Source: Rhodospirillaceae bacterium UBA6219
GTDB lineage: Bacteria; Pseudomonadota; Alphaproteobacteria; Rhodospirillales; Magnetospirillaceae
Reading direction: 5' to 3'
DNA: 60,580 nt
NCBI GenBank assembly: GCA_002435715.1
Contig: DISD01000045.1
Span: forward strand, 1-60,580
Numbering within the stretch: position 1 is the first letter of the stretch; every line of letters begins with the position of its first letter. The translations under genes were made by a program, and so were the position numbers. The notes beneath the pieces were generated by a model, which saw only the letters and a program-made list of their open reading frames with translations, made no database searches and was not told the DNA's origin. This document shows, in pieces, positions 8,549 to 16,243 of this stretch.

Positions 8549-8911
8549 TCAATAACGCGGCGACACCGCATCGTAACCGCGCGGGTCGCTCCACTGGATC
8601 TGCGGCTGCTGCGCATAACCGTATGGCTGTTGGGCCACGCCCCGCTGCTGGTTGGAAGTATAGTTCTGATCGGCGCGATCCATCGAGGCCCCGGCTTCCG
8701 AGCCCAACCAGGCCCCCAACAAGGTGCCCAAGGCGGTGGTGGCGATCTTGCCCTTGCCGCCGCCGAATTGCGAGCCAGCCAAGGCACCGCCGGCCCCGCC
8801 CAGAATGGCGCCGCCGGTGGACTTGCTGAAACCATAACCATTGCCGCCCGGCTGGGCGCAGGCCGACAAAGCCAGGACCAAGGCGCCGGCAACCCACAGA
8901 CCCTTACCCAT
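8549..8911 (-). CDS. Glycine-zipper lipoprotein (17 kDa surface antigen-like)
   Basis: A 120-residue small envelope protein. The N terminus is a lipoprotein signal peptide ending in the lipobox LSAC. Next comes a glycine-zipper segment (GGAILGGAGGALAG, then GTLLGAWLGSEAG) that could insert in or line the outer membrane. The C-terminal third is rich in Gln/Tyr (PYGYAQQPQ). I start at MGKGLW because it gives a standard signal peptide; an upstream ATG at 8953 adds 14 residues that would spoil it. Exact role unknown. Confidence 0.8.
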   Translation of the reverse strand: MGKGLWVAGALVLALSACAQPGGNGYGFSKSTGGAILGGAGGALAGSQFGGGKGKIATTALGTLLGAWLGSEAGASMDRADQNYTSNQQRGVAQQPYGYAQQPQIQWSDPRGYDAVSPRY

Positions 8912-8980
8912 GATGACCTCCCATGCGGCGAAAGCGCCGATATTGGGAATCATCGCCCTGAGTTTTGGCCGATTTATGAA

Positions 8981-9010
8981 ACAAAAACGCCCGCTTTGTG
9001 GCGGGCGTTT
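8981..9010 (-). terminator. Rho-independent terminator of the DUF1013 gene
   Basis: AAACGCCCGC and GCGGGCGTTT form a 10-bp stem with a six-base loop. On the minus strand it is followed by TTTTTGT, 23 bp after the DUF1013 stop codon. Confidence 0.88.
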
Positions 9011-9032
9011 CGTCGATTATGGCGAGATGGAT

Positions 9033-9605
9033 TTATTCCGCGTCTTCGCTGTCGTCGTGATATTGCGGGCTGACCGGGCCGCCGGCGCGGCCGCGACCGA
9101 TGGTGACGGCCTTTTCCAGGTCGCTTTCGGTGCACAGCCCCAGGGTGACCGGGTTGCGCGGCTTGATGTTGGCGGCGTTCCAGTGGCTCTTTTCACGCAC
9201 CGACTGGATGGTCGGCTTGGTGGTGCCGATCAGCTTGCACAGTTGGGCATCCGACAATTCCGGGTGATGCTTCAAGAGCCAGGCCAGGGCGTCGGGACGG
9301 TCCTGACGCTTGGACACCGGGGTGTAGCGAGCGCCTTTGGGCTTGGCCCGGGGCTGCGGATAATCGGTGACGTTCAGACGCAAGGTGGCGTCCTGGTCGG
9401 CTTCGCAGCGTTCCAGCTCGGCCTTGGAGATCTGACCGTTGGCCACCGGGTCCAGACCGACGATGCCGGTCGCCACTTCGCCGTCGGCGATGGCCTGCAC
9501 TTCCAAGGAATGCAAACCACAGAACTCGGCGATCTGCTCAAAGCTGAGAGCGGTGTTCTCGACCAGCCAGACGGCAGTCGCTTTGGGCATCAGCGGCAAA
9601 GCCAT
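9033..9605 (-). CDS. DUF1013 (TrcR-like) cell-cycle-type regulator
   Basis: A 190-residue cytoplasmic protein of the DUF1013 family, nearly universal in alphaproteobacteria. I recall it being described as a transcriptional cell-cycle regulator (TrcR); that name is from memory. The sequence has an N-terminal helix-turn-helix-like region (FEQIAEFCGLHSLEVQAIAD) and a second HTH-like stretch (LSDAQLCKLIGTTKPTIQSV). A conserved SHWN motif follows, then an acidic tail. The start is the ATG of MALPLMP, with AAGGAGATG upstream. Single-gene unit with its own terminator. Confidence 0.85.
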   Translation of the reverse strand: MALPLMPKATAVWLVENTALSFEQIAEFCGLHSLEVQAIADGEVATGIVGLDPVANGQISKAELERCEADQDATLRLNVTDYPQPRAKPKGARYTPVSKRQDRPDALAWLLKHHPELSDAQLCKLIGTTKPTIQSVREKSHWNAANIKPRNPVTLGLCTESDLEKAVTIGRGRAGGPVSPQYHDDSEDAE

Positions 9606-9719
9606 AATCATCTCCTTGCGAAATCTCGTGCGGAACCGGCCGGTCAAGGCGTCGGTCCCGGTGCCATGGCGGGGCACATTTTGGGATTGCCGTATTTATA
9701 TGGGAGGCCGCGCCGGTGG

Positions 9720-10712
9720 TCAAACGGTCAACACGATCTTGCCCACATGGGTGTTGGATTCCATCAACCTGTGGGCTTCGGCGGCCTGGGCCAGCGGGAA
9801 CTCGGCATGGATCAGCGGCCGCACGCTTCCCGCCGCCACCAGGGGCCAGACATGCTGACGCAGCCCCTGGGCCATGCGCGCCTTGGCATCGTCCGATTGC
9901 GGCCGAAGCGTCGAGCCGGTCAACGTCAAGCGGCGCAGCATCACCGGCATCATGTTCATTTCCGCCACCGGCCCCTTCATGAAGGCGATGTTGACCAGAC
10001 GACCGTCGAAACCCAGGCATTTGACGTTACGCGGCAAATAATCGCCGCCCACCATGTCCAAGATGACGTCGACGCCCTTGCCGCCGCATTCCGCCTTGAT
10101 CACTTCGACGAAATCCTCGGTTTGGTAATCGATGGCGCGGTCGGCGCCAAGCTTGACGCAAGCCTCGCATTTGGCGGCGCCGCCGGCGGTGGCGAACACC
10201 TTGGCGCCCAGCGCCTTGGCCAGTTGGATGGCGGTGGTGCCGATGCCGGACGCGCCGCCATGGACCAGGAACTTCTCGCCCGCCTTCAAGCCGCCGCGCT
10301 CGAACACGTTGTGCCAGACGGTGAACAGGGTTTCCGGCAGCGCCGCGGCGTCAGGGAAATGCAGATCGTCGGGAATGGGCAGACAGTGACGGGCGTCAAC
10401 GGCCACATATTCGGCATAGCCGCCCCCGGCACACAAGGCACAGACCGAATCACCCAACGCCCATTGCGTCACCCCCTGCCCCAAAGCGGCGATGGTGCCA
10501 GACACTTCCAGGCCGGGCAGGTCCGAGGCGCCGGGCGGTGCCGGATAGGCGCCCTGGCGCTGCAGCACGTCGGGGCGGTTGATGCCGGCCGCCGCCACCT
10601 TGATCAGCACCTGGCCCGGTCCGGCCGCCGGCAAGGGTCGCGTCGCCGGCTTCAGCACGTCGCAATCGCCAGGGGTGGAAATCTCGATACAGGTCATGGT
10701 GGGCGGCAGCAT
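9720..10712 (-). CDS. NAD(P)H quinone oxidoreductase, MDR family
   Basis: A 330-residue medium-chain dehydrogenase/reductase of the zinc-free quinone oxidoreductase (Qor/PIG3) type. The N-terminal GroES-like domain has AGINRPDVLQRQGAYPAP. The Rossmann domain has the NADPH-binding VHGGASGIGTTAIQLAKALG. No zinc-ligand cysteine set is present. It probably reduces quinones or enoyl compounds; the physiological substrate cannot be told from sequence. Divergent from the DUF1192 gene with an 84-bp gap. Confidence 0.88.
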   Translation of the reverse strand: MLPPTMTCIEISTPGDCDVLKPATRPLPAAGPGQVLIKVAAAGINRPDVLQRQGAYPAPPGASDLPGLEVSGTIAALGQGVTQWALGDSVCALCAGGGYAEYVAVDARHCLPIPDDLHFPDAAALPETLFTVWHNVFERGGLKAGEKFLVHGGASGIGTTAIQLAKALGAKVFATAGGAAKCEACVKLGADRAIDYQTEDFVEVIKAECGGKGVDVILDMVGGDYLPRNVKCLGFDGRLVNIAFMKGPVAEMNMMPVMLRRLTLTGSTLRPQSDDAKARMAQGLRQHVWPLVAAGSVRPLIHAEFPLAQAAEAHRLMESNTHVGKIVLTV

Positions 10713-10796
10713 GGTCGTGTTCTTTCTGGGTCTGTCCCGGTTGGGGTCAATCTGGTACGTTCAAGCCGTCCTGGCAAGCGGCGAAGGAGAGCGCGG

Positions 10797-10982
10797 ATGG
10801 ATTGGGACGACCTGGAACCCAAGAAAAAGGCGGCGCAGGCGCGCAACCTTGAGATCATGGGAATCGAGGAATTGCGCGATTACATCGGTGAATTGCGGGC
10901 CGAGATCATCCGTGCCGAAGCCGCCATCGCCGGCAAGGAAAGCGTCAAACTAGGGGCCGTGGCCCTGTTCAAGAAACCATAA
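10797..10982 (+). CDS. DUF1192 small protein
   Basis: A 61-residue protein typical of DUF1192, a small alphaproteobacterial family of unknown function. It starts MDWDDLEPKKK, has the conserved IEELRDYI helix and a charged heptad-like middle, and ends LFKKP. The ATG follows GAAGGAGAG at good spacing. It lies 16 bp before bdhA on the same strand, so the two are probably co-transcribed. Confidence 0.85.
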   Translation: MDWDDLEPKKKAAQARNLEIMGIEELRDYIGELRAEIIRAEAAIAGKESVKLGAVALFKKP

Positions 10983-10998
10983 GACAAGGGGTTCGATC

Positions 10999-11775
10999 AT
11001 GTTGAAGGGACGTAACGCGGTGGTCACCGGTTCCACCAGCGGCATCGGCCTGGGCATCGCCCGGTCGCTGGCGGCGCAGGGCTGCGGCATCATGCTGAAC
11101 GGCTTCGGCGACGGCATCGAGGAATTGCGCGCCGGCCTGGAAAAGGAATTCGGCGTCACGGTGTTGTACAACGGTGCCGATTTGTCCAAGGCCGACGAAT
11201 GCGTCGCTTTGGTGGAAGACGCGCAAAAGCGTCTGGGCAGCGTCGACATCTTGGTCAACAACGCCGGCATCCAGCACGTCGACCCGGTACAGAACTTCCC
11301 CGCCGCCCGCTGGGACGCGGTCATCGCCATCAACCTGTCATCCGCCTTCCACACCATCCGCGCCGCCCTGCCCGCCATGCAGGCCAAGAACTGGGGCCGA
11401 TTGATCAACGTCGCCTCGGTCCATGGCCAAGTGGCGTCCATCAACAAATCGGCTTATGTGGCGGCCAAGCACGGCATCGTCGGCCTGACCAAGGTGGTGG
11501 CCCTGGAAAACGCCGAAACCGGCATCACCTGCAACGCCATCTGCCCGGGTTGGGTGCTGACCCCCTTGGTGCAAAAGCAGATCGACGCCCGCGCCGAGGC
11601 GCAAGGGCTGTCGGTGGCCGATGCCGGCCGCGACCTGCTCAGCGAAAAGCAGCCCTCCAAGCGCTTCACCACCCCGGAACAATTGGGCGAGCTGGCGGTG
11701 TTCCTGTGCTCGGACGCCGCCGGCAACATGACCGGCACCAATTTGACCATGGATGGCGGCTGGACCGCGCAATGA
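10999..11775 (+). CDS. bdhA: 3-hydroxybutyrate dehydrogenase
   Basis: A 258-residue short-chain dehydrogenase that interconverts 3-hydroxybutyrate and acetoacetate with NAD, the step after polyhydroxybutyrate breakdown. It has the cofactor motif TGSTSGIGLGIA, the NNAG motif, catalytic Ser in NVASVHG and YxxxK in YVAAKHG. The C-terminal sequence ending MDGGWTAQ is typical of BdhA. Start ATG is preceded by AAGGGG. The stop overlaps the thioesterase start (ATGA). Confidence 0.93.
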   Translation: MLKGRNAVVTGSTSGIGLGIARSLAAQGCGIMLNGFGDGIEELRAGLEKEFGVTVLYNGADLSKADECVALVEDAQKRLGSVDILVNNAGIQHVDPVQNFPAARWDAVIAINLSSAFHTIRAALPAMQAKNWGRLINVASVHGQVASINKSAYVAAKHGIVGLTKVVALENAETGITCNAICPGWVLTPLVQKQIDARAEAQGLSVADAGRDLLSEKQPSKRFTTPEQLGELAVFLCSDAAGNMTGTNLTMDGGWTAQ

Positions 11776-12206
11776 CCCGCTCCCCCGCACCGCTCCGCCA
11801 GGACTTCCCCTTTTTGACCACCATCCAGACGCGGTGGTCGGACAACGACATGTTCGGCCACATCAACAACGTCGAGTATTACCGCTTTTTCGAGATGGTG
11901 GTGGTGGAGTTCCTGCGCGGTCCGTGCGCCATGGACATCATGAACGGCGACGCCATCGCCTTCGCCGCCGAAAGCCATTGCAGCTTTCGGCGGCCGCTGT
12001 CCTGGCCGGAACCGGTCAGCGGCGGCTTGCGCATCGAACATGTGGGAACGTCATCGGTCCGCTATGGTATCGCGCTGTTCGGGCAAAATTCCGACGAAGC
12101 CGCCGCCGACGGGCACTGGACCCACGTCTTCGTCGAACGTGACAGCCAGCGTCCGACCCCCATTCCCCCCTTCATCCGCCAAATCTTCCTGAACCATCAG
12201 GGTTAA
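11772..12206 (+). CDS. Acyl-CoA thioesterase, YbgC/4HBT hotdog fold
   Basis: A 144-residue hotdog-fold thioesterase. The 4HBT signature is clear: TRWSDNDMFGHINNVEYYRFFE, with Asp in the position of the catalytic acid. It probably hydrolyses short- or medium-chain (hydroxy)acyl-CoA. The ATG overlaps the bdhA stop by four bases, which suggests translational coupling and a shared role in acetoacetyl/hydroxybutyryl metabolism. Confidence 0.88.
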   Translation: MTRSPAPLRQDFPFLTTIQTRWSDNDMFGHINNVEYYRFFEMVVVEFLRGPCAMDIMNGDAIAFAAESHCSFRRPLSWPEPVSGGLRIEHVGTSSVRYGIALFGQNSDEAAADGHWTHVFVERDSQRPTPIPPFIRQIFLNHQG

Positions 12207-12213
12207 GGAGGAC

Positions 12214-12408
12214 TTATTTCTCGCGTTTGAGGAGCACACGCACATTGGGCGTGTGGTCGAACGTGTCCGTGTGCCAGGCGAAATCTTCGACACGGTAAAT
12301 CTTGCCGCTGCGGGACTTAATCACCCCGCCGATGCGGCAACTGATATCCGCGTCGAAAAAATGATTTATTTCGCTCTTGTCGAACGATTCTGCGACGACG
12401 AAACGCAT
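12214..12408 (-). CDS. Small hypothetical protein
   Basis: A 64-residue soluble protein (MRFVVAESFDKSE... ending VRVLLKREK). I do not recognise it. It is rich in charged and aromatic residues, has one Cys and no signal or membrane segment. GAGG lies five bases before the ATG; a GTG at 12438 would add 10 residues. Codon usage looks native, but the DNA upstream (about 12440-12545) is far more AT-rich than the rest of the window. It converges with the thioesterase gene, 7 bp away. Moderately likely to be real. Confidence 0.5.
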   Translation of the reverse strand: MRFVVAESFDKSEINHFFDADISCRIGGVIKSRSGKIYRVEDFAWHTDTFDHTPNVRVLLKREK

Positions 12409-12438
12409 ATCGACCTCGCGCGACCAGATAATTACCAC

Positions 12439-12556
12439 GTGAACACTATGACTATTACATCAAATGAATTCAATATTTATAATTTTATCTAATTTATCAC
12501 TGTGTTTTCAAAAATTTTACCTCTTGATATTTTTGCCAACACTTTCCATCCTATGA
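12439..12556. other. AT-rich intergenic island
   Basis: About 115 bp of strikingly AT-rich sequence, with runs such as TTCAATATTTATAATTTTATC, lies between the 64-residue hypothetical gene (minus) and the DUF1465 gene (plus). It probably holds divergent promoters for both. No convincing paired -35/-10 boxes or operator repeat could be fixed. Confidence 0.45.
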
Positions 12557-12625
12557 ATGGATCGCGACGTTGTTACCAAGGGAGTCCAGGGCTGGGGAGG
12601 CCCCGGCCCTGAAAGGAGCGTTGCC

Positions 12626-13024
12626 ATGTCGCAACCAGCCTTCTTTGGCGGCACCTACGACGAAGCCATGACCCTGATGGTCGAGGCCCGCAACTACGTC
12701 AAATACGTCGAACTTCGTGAAAGACAACAGGCCGAAGCCATGCAGGGCTTGCGGTTGTCCTGCGAAGCCATGCGGGTCACCTCGCGGCTGACCCAAGTGA
12801 TGGCGTGGCTGCTGATGCAACGGGCCGTCCATGCCGGCGAAGTCGAAATCGCCGAAGCCCTGGCGGAAACCAACCGCCTGTCGGGTTACGACGTTTGCCT
12901 GGACCAAAGTCACGACAACGAGGACTACCTGCCCCGGGGCCTGAAAAGTCTGTTGTCGCGCTCGCTCAGCCTTTACCAACGGGTGGCGCGCCTGGAGCAC
13001 CAGATGCTGCAGCGACTGAATTAA
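12626..13024 (+). CDS. DUF1465 family protein
   Basis: A 132-residue, helix-rich protein of the alphaproteobacterial DUF1465 family, function unknown. Family features seen: an N-terminal FGGTYDEAMTLMVEARNYV helix, SRLTQVMAWLLMQRAVHAGE, and a C-terminal LPRGLKSLLSRSLSLYQRV. The ATG of MSQPAFF follows AAAGGAG at seven bases; the in-frame extension upstream to 12557 is unlikely. It stands alone downstream of an AT-rich region and converges with the cyclase gene. Confidence 0.85.
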   Translation: MSQPAFFGGTYDEAMTLMVEARNYVKYVELRERQQAEAMQGLRLSCEAMRVTSRLTQVMAWLLMQRAVHAGEVEIAEALAETNRLSGYDVCLDQSHDNEDYLPRGLKSLLSRSLSLYQRVARLEHQMLQRLN

Positions 13025-13039
13025 GACCCGCGCACCGCC

Positions 13040-13058
13040 CCGGCGGACTTGCCGCCGG
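13040..13058. terminator. Hairpin between convergent DUF1465 and cyclase genes
   Basis: CCGGCGG and CCGCCGG form a perfect 7-bp stem with the loop ACTTG in the 48-bp convergent gap. There is no T-run on either side, so it may be a weak or Rho-assisted terminator. Confidence 0.4.
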
Positions 13059-13072
13059 CCTTACGCACAAGA

Positions 13073-14881
13073 TCACTTCCACAAAATCTCGTACATGGTG
13101 ATGGGGTCGCGGAACCCCTTGACCGCTTTGGCGCCCACCGAGCGGAACTGGGAAGAGGGCTTGCCCGACAATTCCATCACCGATGCCGTGCAGTAAATTT
13201 CGTCGGTGCCAGTGGCGGCGCAGACGCGGGCCGCCAATTGCACGGTGGATCCGAACAAATCGTCTTCTTCCTGGATGGGCTCGCCGGCATTCAGCCCGAT
13301 GCGCAGATGCAGAATCTGGGTGGGCATGCGGGCGTTGTGTTCGGCCACCTGACGCTGCACCTGAACCATGGCGTCGATGGCGCCGTCCGCCGACAGGAAC
13401 GACGCCATGATACCGTCACCGGTATGCTTGACCTCGTGGCCGCCGAAACGCGACAGGGCGCCGCGAACGATCAGGTTGTGGCGACGGACGATTTCCTGGG
13501 CGGCGACGTCGCCGCGCTGCTGGGTCATGTTGGTGGAATCCACCATGTCGGTGAACAGCACCGTCATCATCTGTCCCTGCTTCTGGTCCACCTTGCGGTT
13601 CCAGTCGCGATAGACGTCGCGCAATACCAGATGCGCCCCCATCTCGTCGCCCAGCAGGTAATTGCCCATGGCGTTGCGGCCGGCCTCCAGGACATGCTTG
13701 TAACGGGCCTCGCGGCGGTATTCGCCCAACTTGTCATGGAAGTTGCGCGCCGCGTCGCCTCGGGTTCCCAATTGATCCAGAGCTTCCGCCATCAGCGGTT
13801 CCAAGGCCTTGGCGCCCAATTTGCGGAACTCGATCAAAGCCTCGACAGCGCCCGCCATGTAAAGGTGCATGGCGAAGCGGTTGTAATTGTCCATGGTGAC
13901 GCGTTCCTCGCGCACCGCGTCCATGGCTCCACTCAGGAACTTGCCCACCTTGGGCATCTGCGCTTCCAGGCTTTGGGTCGGCGCCGCCTCTTCCTTGGCG
14001 GGTTTTTCCTGCTTTTGCTCGCGCTCGGCTTCGGCCACTTCCTCGGCCAAGGACTTGTCGTCGTCCAAGTCCAGATCCAGCGGCGGCAGATCGTCGTCGC
14101 TTTCATCCTTGGGCGGCGCCGTGGCATCGGCTTCCTTGGCCAGCTTCTCCAGGGATTTCTTCATGTCCTTGGCGATGGCCTTGGGCTTGGGGGCCGGCGG
14201 CGGAGCCGCCATCATCGCCGCCGGGCGCGAGCGTTCCCCCTGCCCCTTGCGCGGCATGAACTTCATCGCCAAGGGAACCGACGTCATCAGGAAGGACAAG
14301 GCGAAGACCACCATCAGCAATTGGCTGTAAGAGCCGGCATCGACCTTGATGCCAAAACCCAGCTTCCAGAACAGCAAGATGATGTTGGGGGTCAGTTTGA
14401 TCGCCAGCAAGGCAACGGCCAGACCACAGGCCCCGATGGCCACCAGCCGGGTGACCACTTGGCGGGCTTGCGCCACTTCCAGTTCCGACATGGCCATCTT
14501 GCCGGCTTTGGCTTTCCTGGCCGGGGCTCCGCGAACCGCCTTGGCCGTCGTCGCCCGTCGCGCGGTGGAACCACCTGCGGAAGCTCCGCCCCCAGGCCCT
14601 GGCGCCCCCCACGACGACTTACCGCCCCCACCGGCATTGCTGCCCTTGCCTTGCAAGGCGGCACGGTCGACCTTGCCGCCGGTGACGTAGATTTCAGCTT
14701 CTTCGAAGGCGTTGTTGTCGGTGTAATAGGTTTCGCGGACGACCCGGACCTGCAGCTTCAGCGAGGTCTCGAGTTCCTTGGCTTCCGCAAGGGCGCCCTC
14801 GCGCTCCATGCGAGGAAAACGCGCATGCAGCATCCATCCGCGACCTTCGAGGACATATACCTCGTAGTGGACGATGATCAT
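13073..14881 (-). CDS. Membrane class III adenylate/guanylate cyclase
   Basis: A 602-residue protein predicted to make cyclic AMP. Residues 1-66 form a small conserved-looking N domain. A Gly/Ala linker leads to two transmembrane helices (about 142-161 and 187-206). An acidic, Pro/Lys-rich cytoplasmic linker (about 215-305) and a helical region follow, and the C-terminal class III catalytic domain starts near 435. Catalytic residues seen: metal Asp in FTDMVDST (445) and in HTGDGI (489), purine-selecting Lys 485, Arg 552 in AARV. The usual Asn of VNLAAR is Gln here, a variant met in this class. No sensory domain was recognised. Monocistronic, convergent with DUF1465. Confidence 0.85.
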   Translation of the reverse strand: MIIVHYEVYVLEGRGWMLHARFPRMEREGALAEAKELETSLKLQVRVVRETYYTDNNAFEEAEIYVTGGKVDRAALQGKGSNAGGGGKSSWGAPGPGGGASAGGSTARRATTAKAVRGAPARKAKAGKMAMSELEVAQARQVVTRLVAIGACGLAVALLAIKLTPNIILLFWKLGFGIKVDAGSYSQLLMVVFALSFLMTSVPLAMKFMPRKGQGERSRPAAMMAAPPPAPKPKAIAKDMKKSLEKLAKEADATAPPKDESDDDLPPLDLDLDDDKSLAEEVAEAEREQKQEKPAKEEAAPTQSLEAQMPKVGKFLSGAMDAVREERVTMDNYNRFAMHLYMAGAVEALIEFRKLGAKALEPLMAEALDQLGTRGDAARNFHDKLGEYRREARYKHVLEAGRNAMGNYLLGDEMGAHLVLRDVYRDWNRKVDQKQGQMMTVLFTDMVDSTNMTQQRGDVAAQEIVRRHNLIVRGALSRFGGHEVKHTGDGIMASFLSADGAIDAMVQVQRQVAEHNARMPTQILHLRIGLNAGEPIQEEDDLFGSTVQLAARVCAATGTDEIYCTASVMELSGKPSSQFRSVGAKAVKGFRDPITMYEILWK

Positions 14882-14974
14882 GGTCTATGCGCGTCCGCCA
14901 TTCAGGCTATACAGCCTCCCTACCCCCTCGCCTGCTGTACCGTCTTAGCGCAGCGAAGTCCACAATAAACAAGG

Positions 14975-15004
14975 AAAAAGCCGCCAGACTGTGTATCTGG
15001 CGGC
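14975..15004 (-). terminator. Rho-independent terminator of rpmE
   Basis: GCCGCCAGA and TCTGGCGGC make a perfect 9-bp stem with a seven-base loop, followed on the minus strand by TTTTTCC. It lies 45 bp after the rpmE stop. A second hairpin (15023-15041, GCCGGTG/CACCGGC) precedes it without a T-run. Confidence 0.9.
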
Positions 15005-15049
15005 TTGGTCCACTTAACGGCGGCCGGTGACGAACACCGGCGACAAGAC

Positions 15050-15274
15050 TTACGACTTGATGCCGAAGCTGGCGAAACGCTTGTTGAACTTGGCGATCTG
15101 ACCGCCCGAATCCACCATGCGATGCACGCCGGTCCAAGCCGGATGGGACTTGGGATCGATGTCCAGACGCAGCGTGTCGCCGGCCTTGCCCATGGTCGAA
15201 CGAGTCGTGAATTCGGTGCCGTCCGTCATCACCACGGTGATCTCATGGTAATCGGGATGAATATCGTTCTTCAT
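15050..15274 (-). CDS. rpmE: 50S ribosomal protein L31, zinc-free type
   Basis: A 74-residue ribosomal protein L31. It starts MKNDIHPDYHEITVVMTDGT and contains DIDPKSHPAWTG and KFNKRF, as in alphaproteobacterial L31. The zinc-binding cysteines of the C+ form are absent, so this is the C-minus form. The ATG is chosen by homology; upstream in-frame residues are not part of L31. Followed by a strong terminator. Confidence 0.95.
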   Translation of the reverse strand: MKNDIHPDYHEITVVMTDGTEFTTRSTMGKAGDTLRLDIDPKSHPAWTGVHRMVDSGGQIAKFNKRFASFGIKS

Positions 15275-15380
15275 GGCCGTCCTGCTTTGCAAATCGAAGG
15301 CGCTCTCTATACAGAAAACCCCAAGCCGGCGCAAGCGTGGGGTTGCACTTTTTTTCAGCTTTTTCCGCTGACGGACTTTT

Positions 15381-15707
15381 TCACGCCAAACTGGCCCGAA
15401 CCGCGTCCAAAAGATCGTCGCGGCGGAACGGTTTGGGCAGGAAATTCTTTGCCCCCGACAACCGCAAACGCTCGGACAATTGGGCCCGGCGTTGGTCGGT
15501 CCCCCCGGGCACGGCCAGGATGCGGGCGCCGGCCGGCGGTTCGCCCACCCCGTCGGCGATCACCAGATCGGCGGGATGGACGGAATGACGGGTGATGGCG
15601 TCCCCGGAATCGGCGGCAATGATCACCTCATAGCCGGCGCCTTCCAAAATCGCCTTCAGCGCCTGACGGGCACGCGCCTCGGTTTCAATCACCATGATGC
15701 GGGTCAT
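15381..15707 (-). CDS. Stand-alone response-regulator receiver domain
   Basis: A 108-residue CheY-like receiver domain with no output domain. The probable phosphoacceptor is the Asp of DLVIADG, and the conserved Lys is in FLPKPF. The acidic pocket is unusual: the N-terminal strand reads MVIETEA where most receivers have a DD or ED pair. The region around helix 3 is shortened. It may be a weakly phosphorylated adaptor. No kinase gene is adjacent. Upstream of rpmE on the same strand, about 105 bp away. Confidence 0.72.
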   Translation of the reverse strand: MTRIMVIETEARARQALKAILEGAGYEVIIAADSGDAITRHSVHPADLVIADGVGEPPAGARILAVPGGTDQRRAQLSERLRLSGAKNFLPKPFRRDDLLDAVRASLA

Positions 15708-15875
15708 GGATGTCTCCCTCTGTTCGCGGACCCTCTATTGGGGTTCCTGCATATGCAACAGTATCAACATCCGCCCAGGGCGCGTCCATAACAAATACGG
15801 TCTTCACCCGATAGCCTTGGCGGACGCCTGCAACTTGGATAGTGTCGGATGCCAGAAATGGATGAAGGACCGACC

Positions 15876-16202
15876 ATGAGCACCGACGAAAGCCGCTTCT
15901 CCTCTGCCGCCGACCAATTGCTGAACCTGATGGCCGACACCATCGACGAGGTGCTGGGCGACGACATCGACGCCGAGTTGCAGGGTGGCATCCTGACCCT
16001 GTCGCTGGACAGCGGCGGCCAGTACGTCATCAACAAGCACGGCCCCAACCGGCAGATCTGGATGTCGTCGCCGGTCAGCGGCGCCACCCATTACGATTAC
16101 GCCGACGGCCAATGGCAAAGCACCCGCGACCCGGCGGCCAAGCTGCCGCAGGTTCTGGCCGCCGAGTTGAAGGCCAAGTTCGGCGCCGACATCGAGTTCT
16201 GA
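15876..16202 (+). CDS. cyaY: Frataxin-like iron donor CyaY
   Basis: A 108-residue frataxin family protein that regulates IscS and presents iron for Fe-S assembly. It shows the acidic first helix (LMADTIDEVLGDDID), a beta sheet with GGQYVINKHGPNRQIWMSSP, and the conserved W...R pattern. AAGGAC precedes the ATG of MSTDES. It fits with the isc operon at the left end of the window although it lies about 8 kb away. Confidence 0.9.
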   Translation: MSTDESRFSSAADQLLNLMADTIDEVLGDDIDAELQGGILTLSLDSGGQYVINKHGPNRQIWMSSPVSGATHYDYADGQWQSTRDPAAKLPQVLAAELKAKFGADIEF

Positions 16203-16218
16203 AGCCGTTTCCGCCCTA

Positions 16219-16243
16219 AGACAAAGGCTCCCGGCCTTTGTCT
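16219..16243. terminator. Hairpin between convergent cyaY and hemY
   Basis: AGACAAAGGC and GCCTTTGTCT form a perfect 10-bp stem with the loop TCCCG, filling the 40-bp gap and touching the hemY stop codon. No T-run follows on either strand. It may terminate both genes weakly or protect the 3' ends. Confidence 0.5.
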
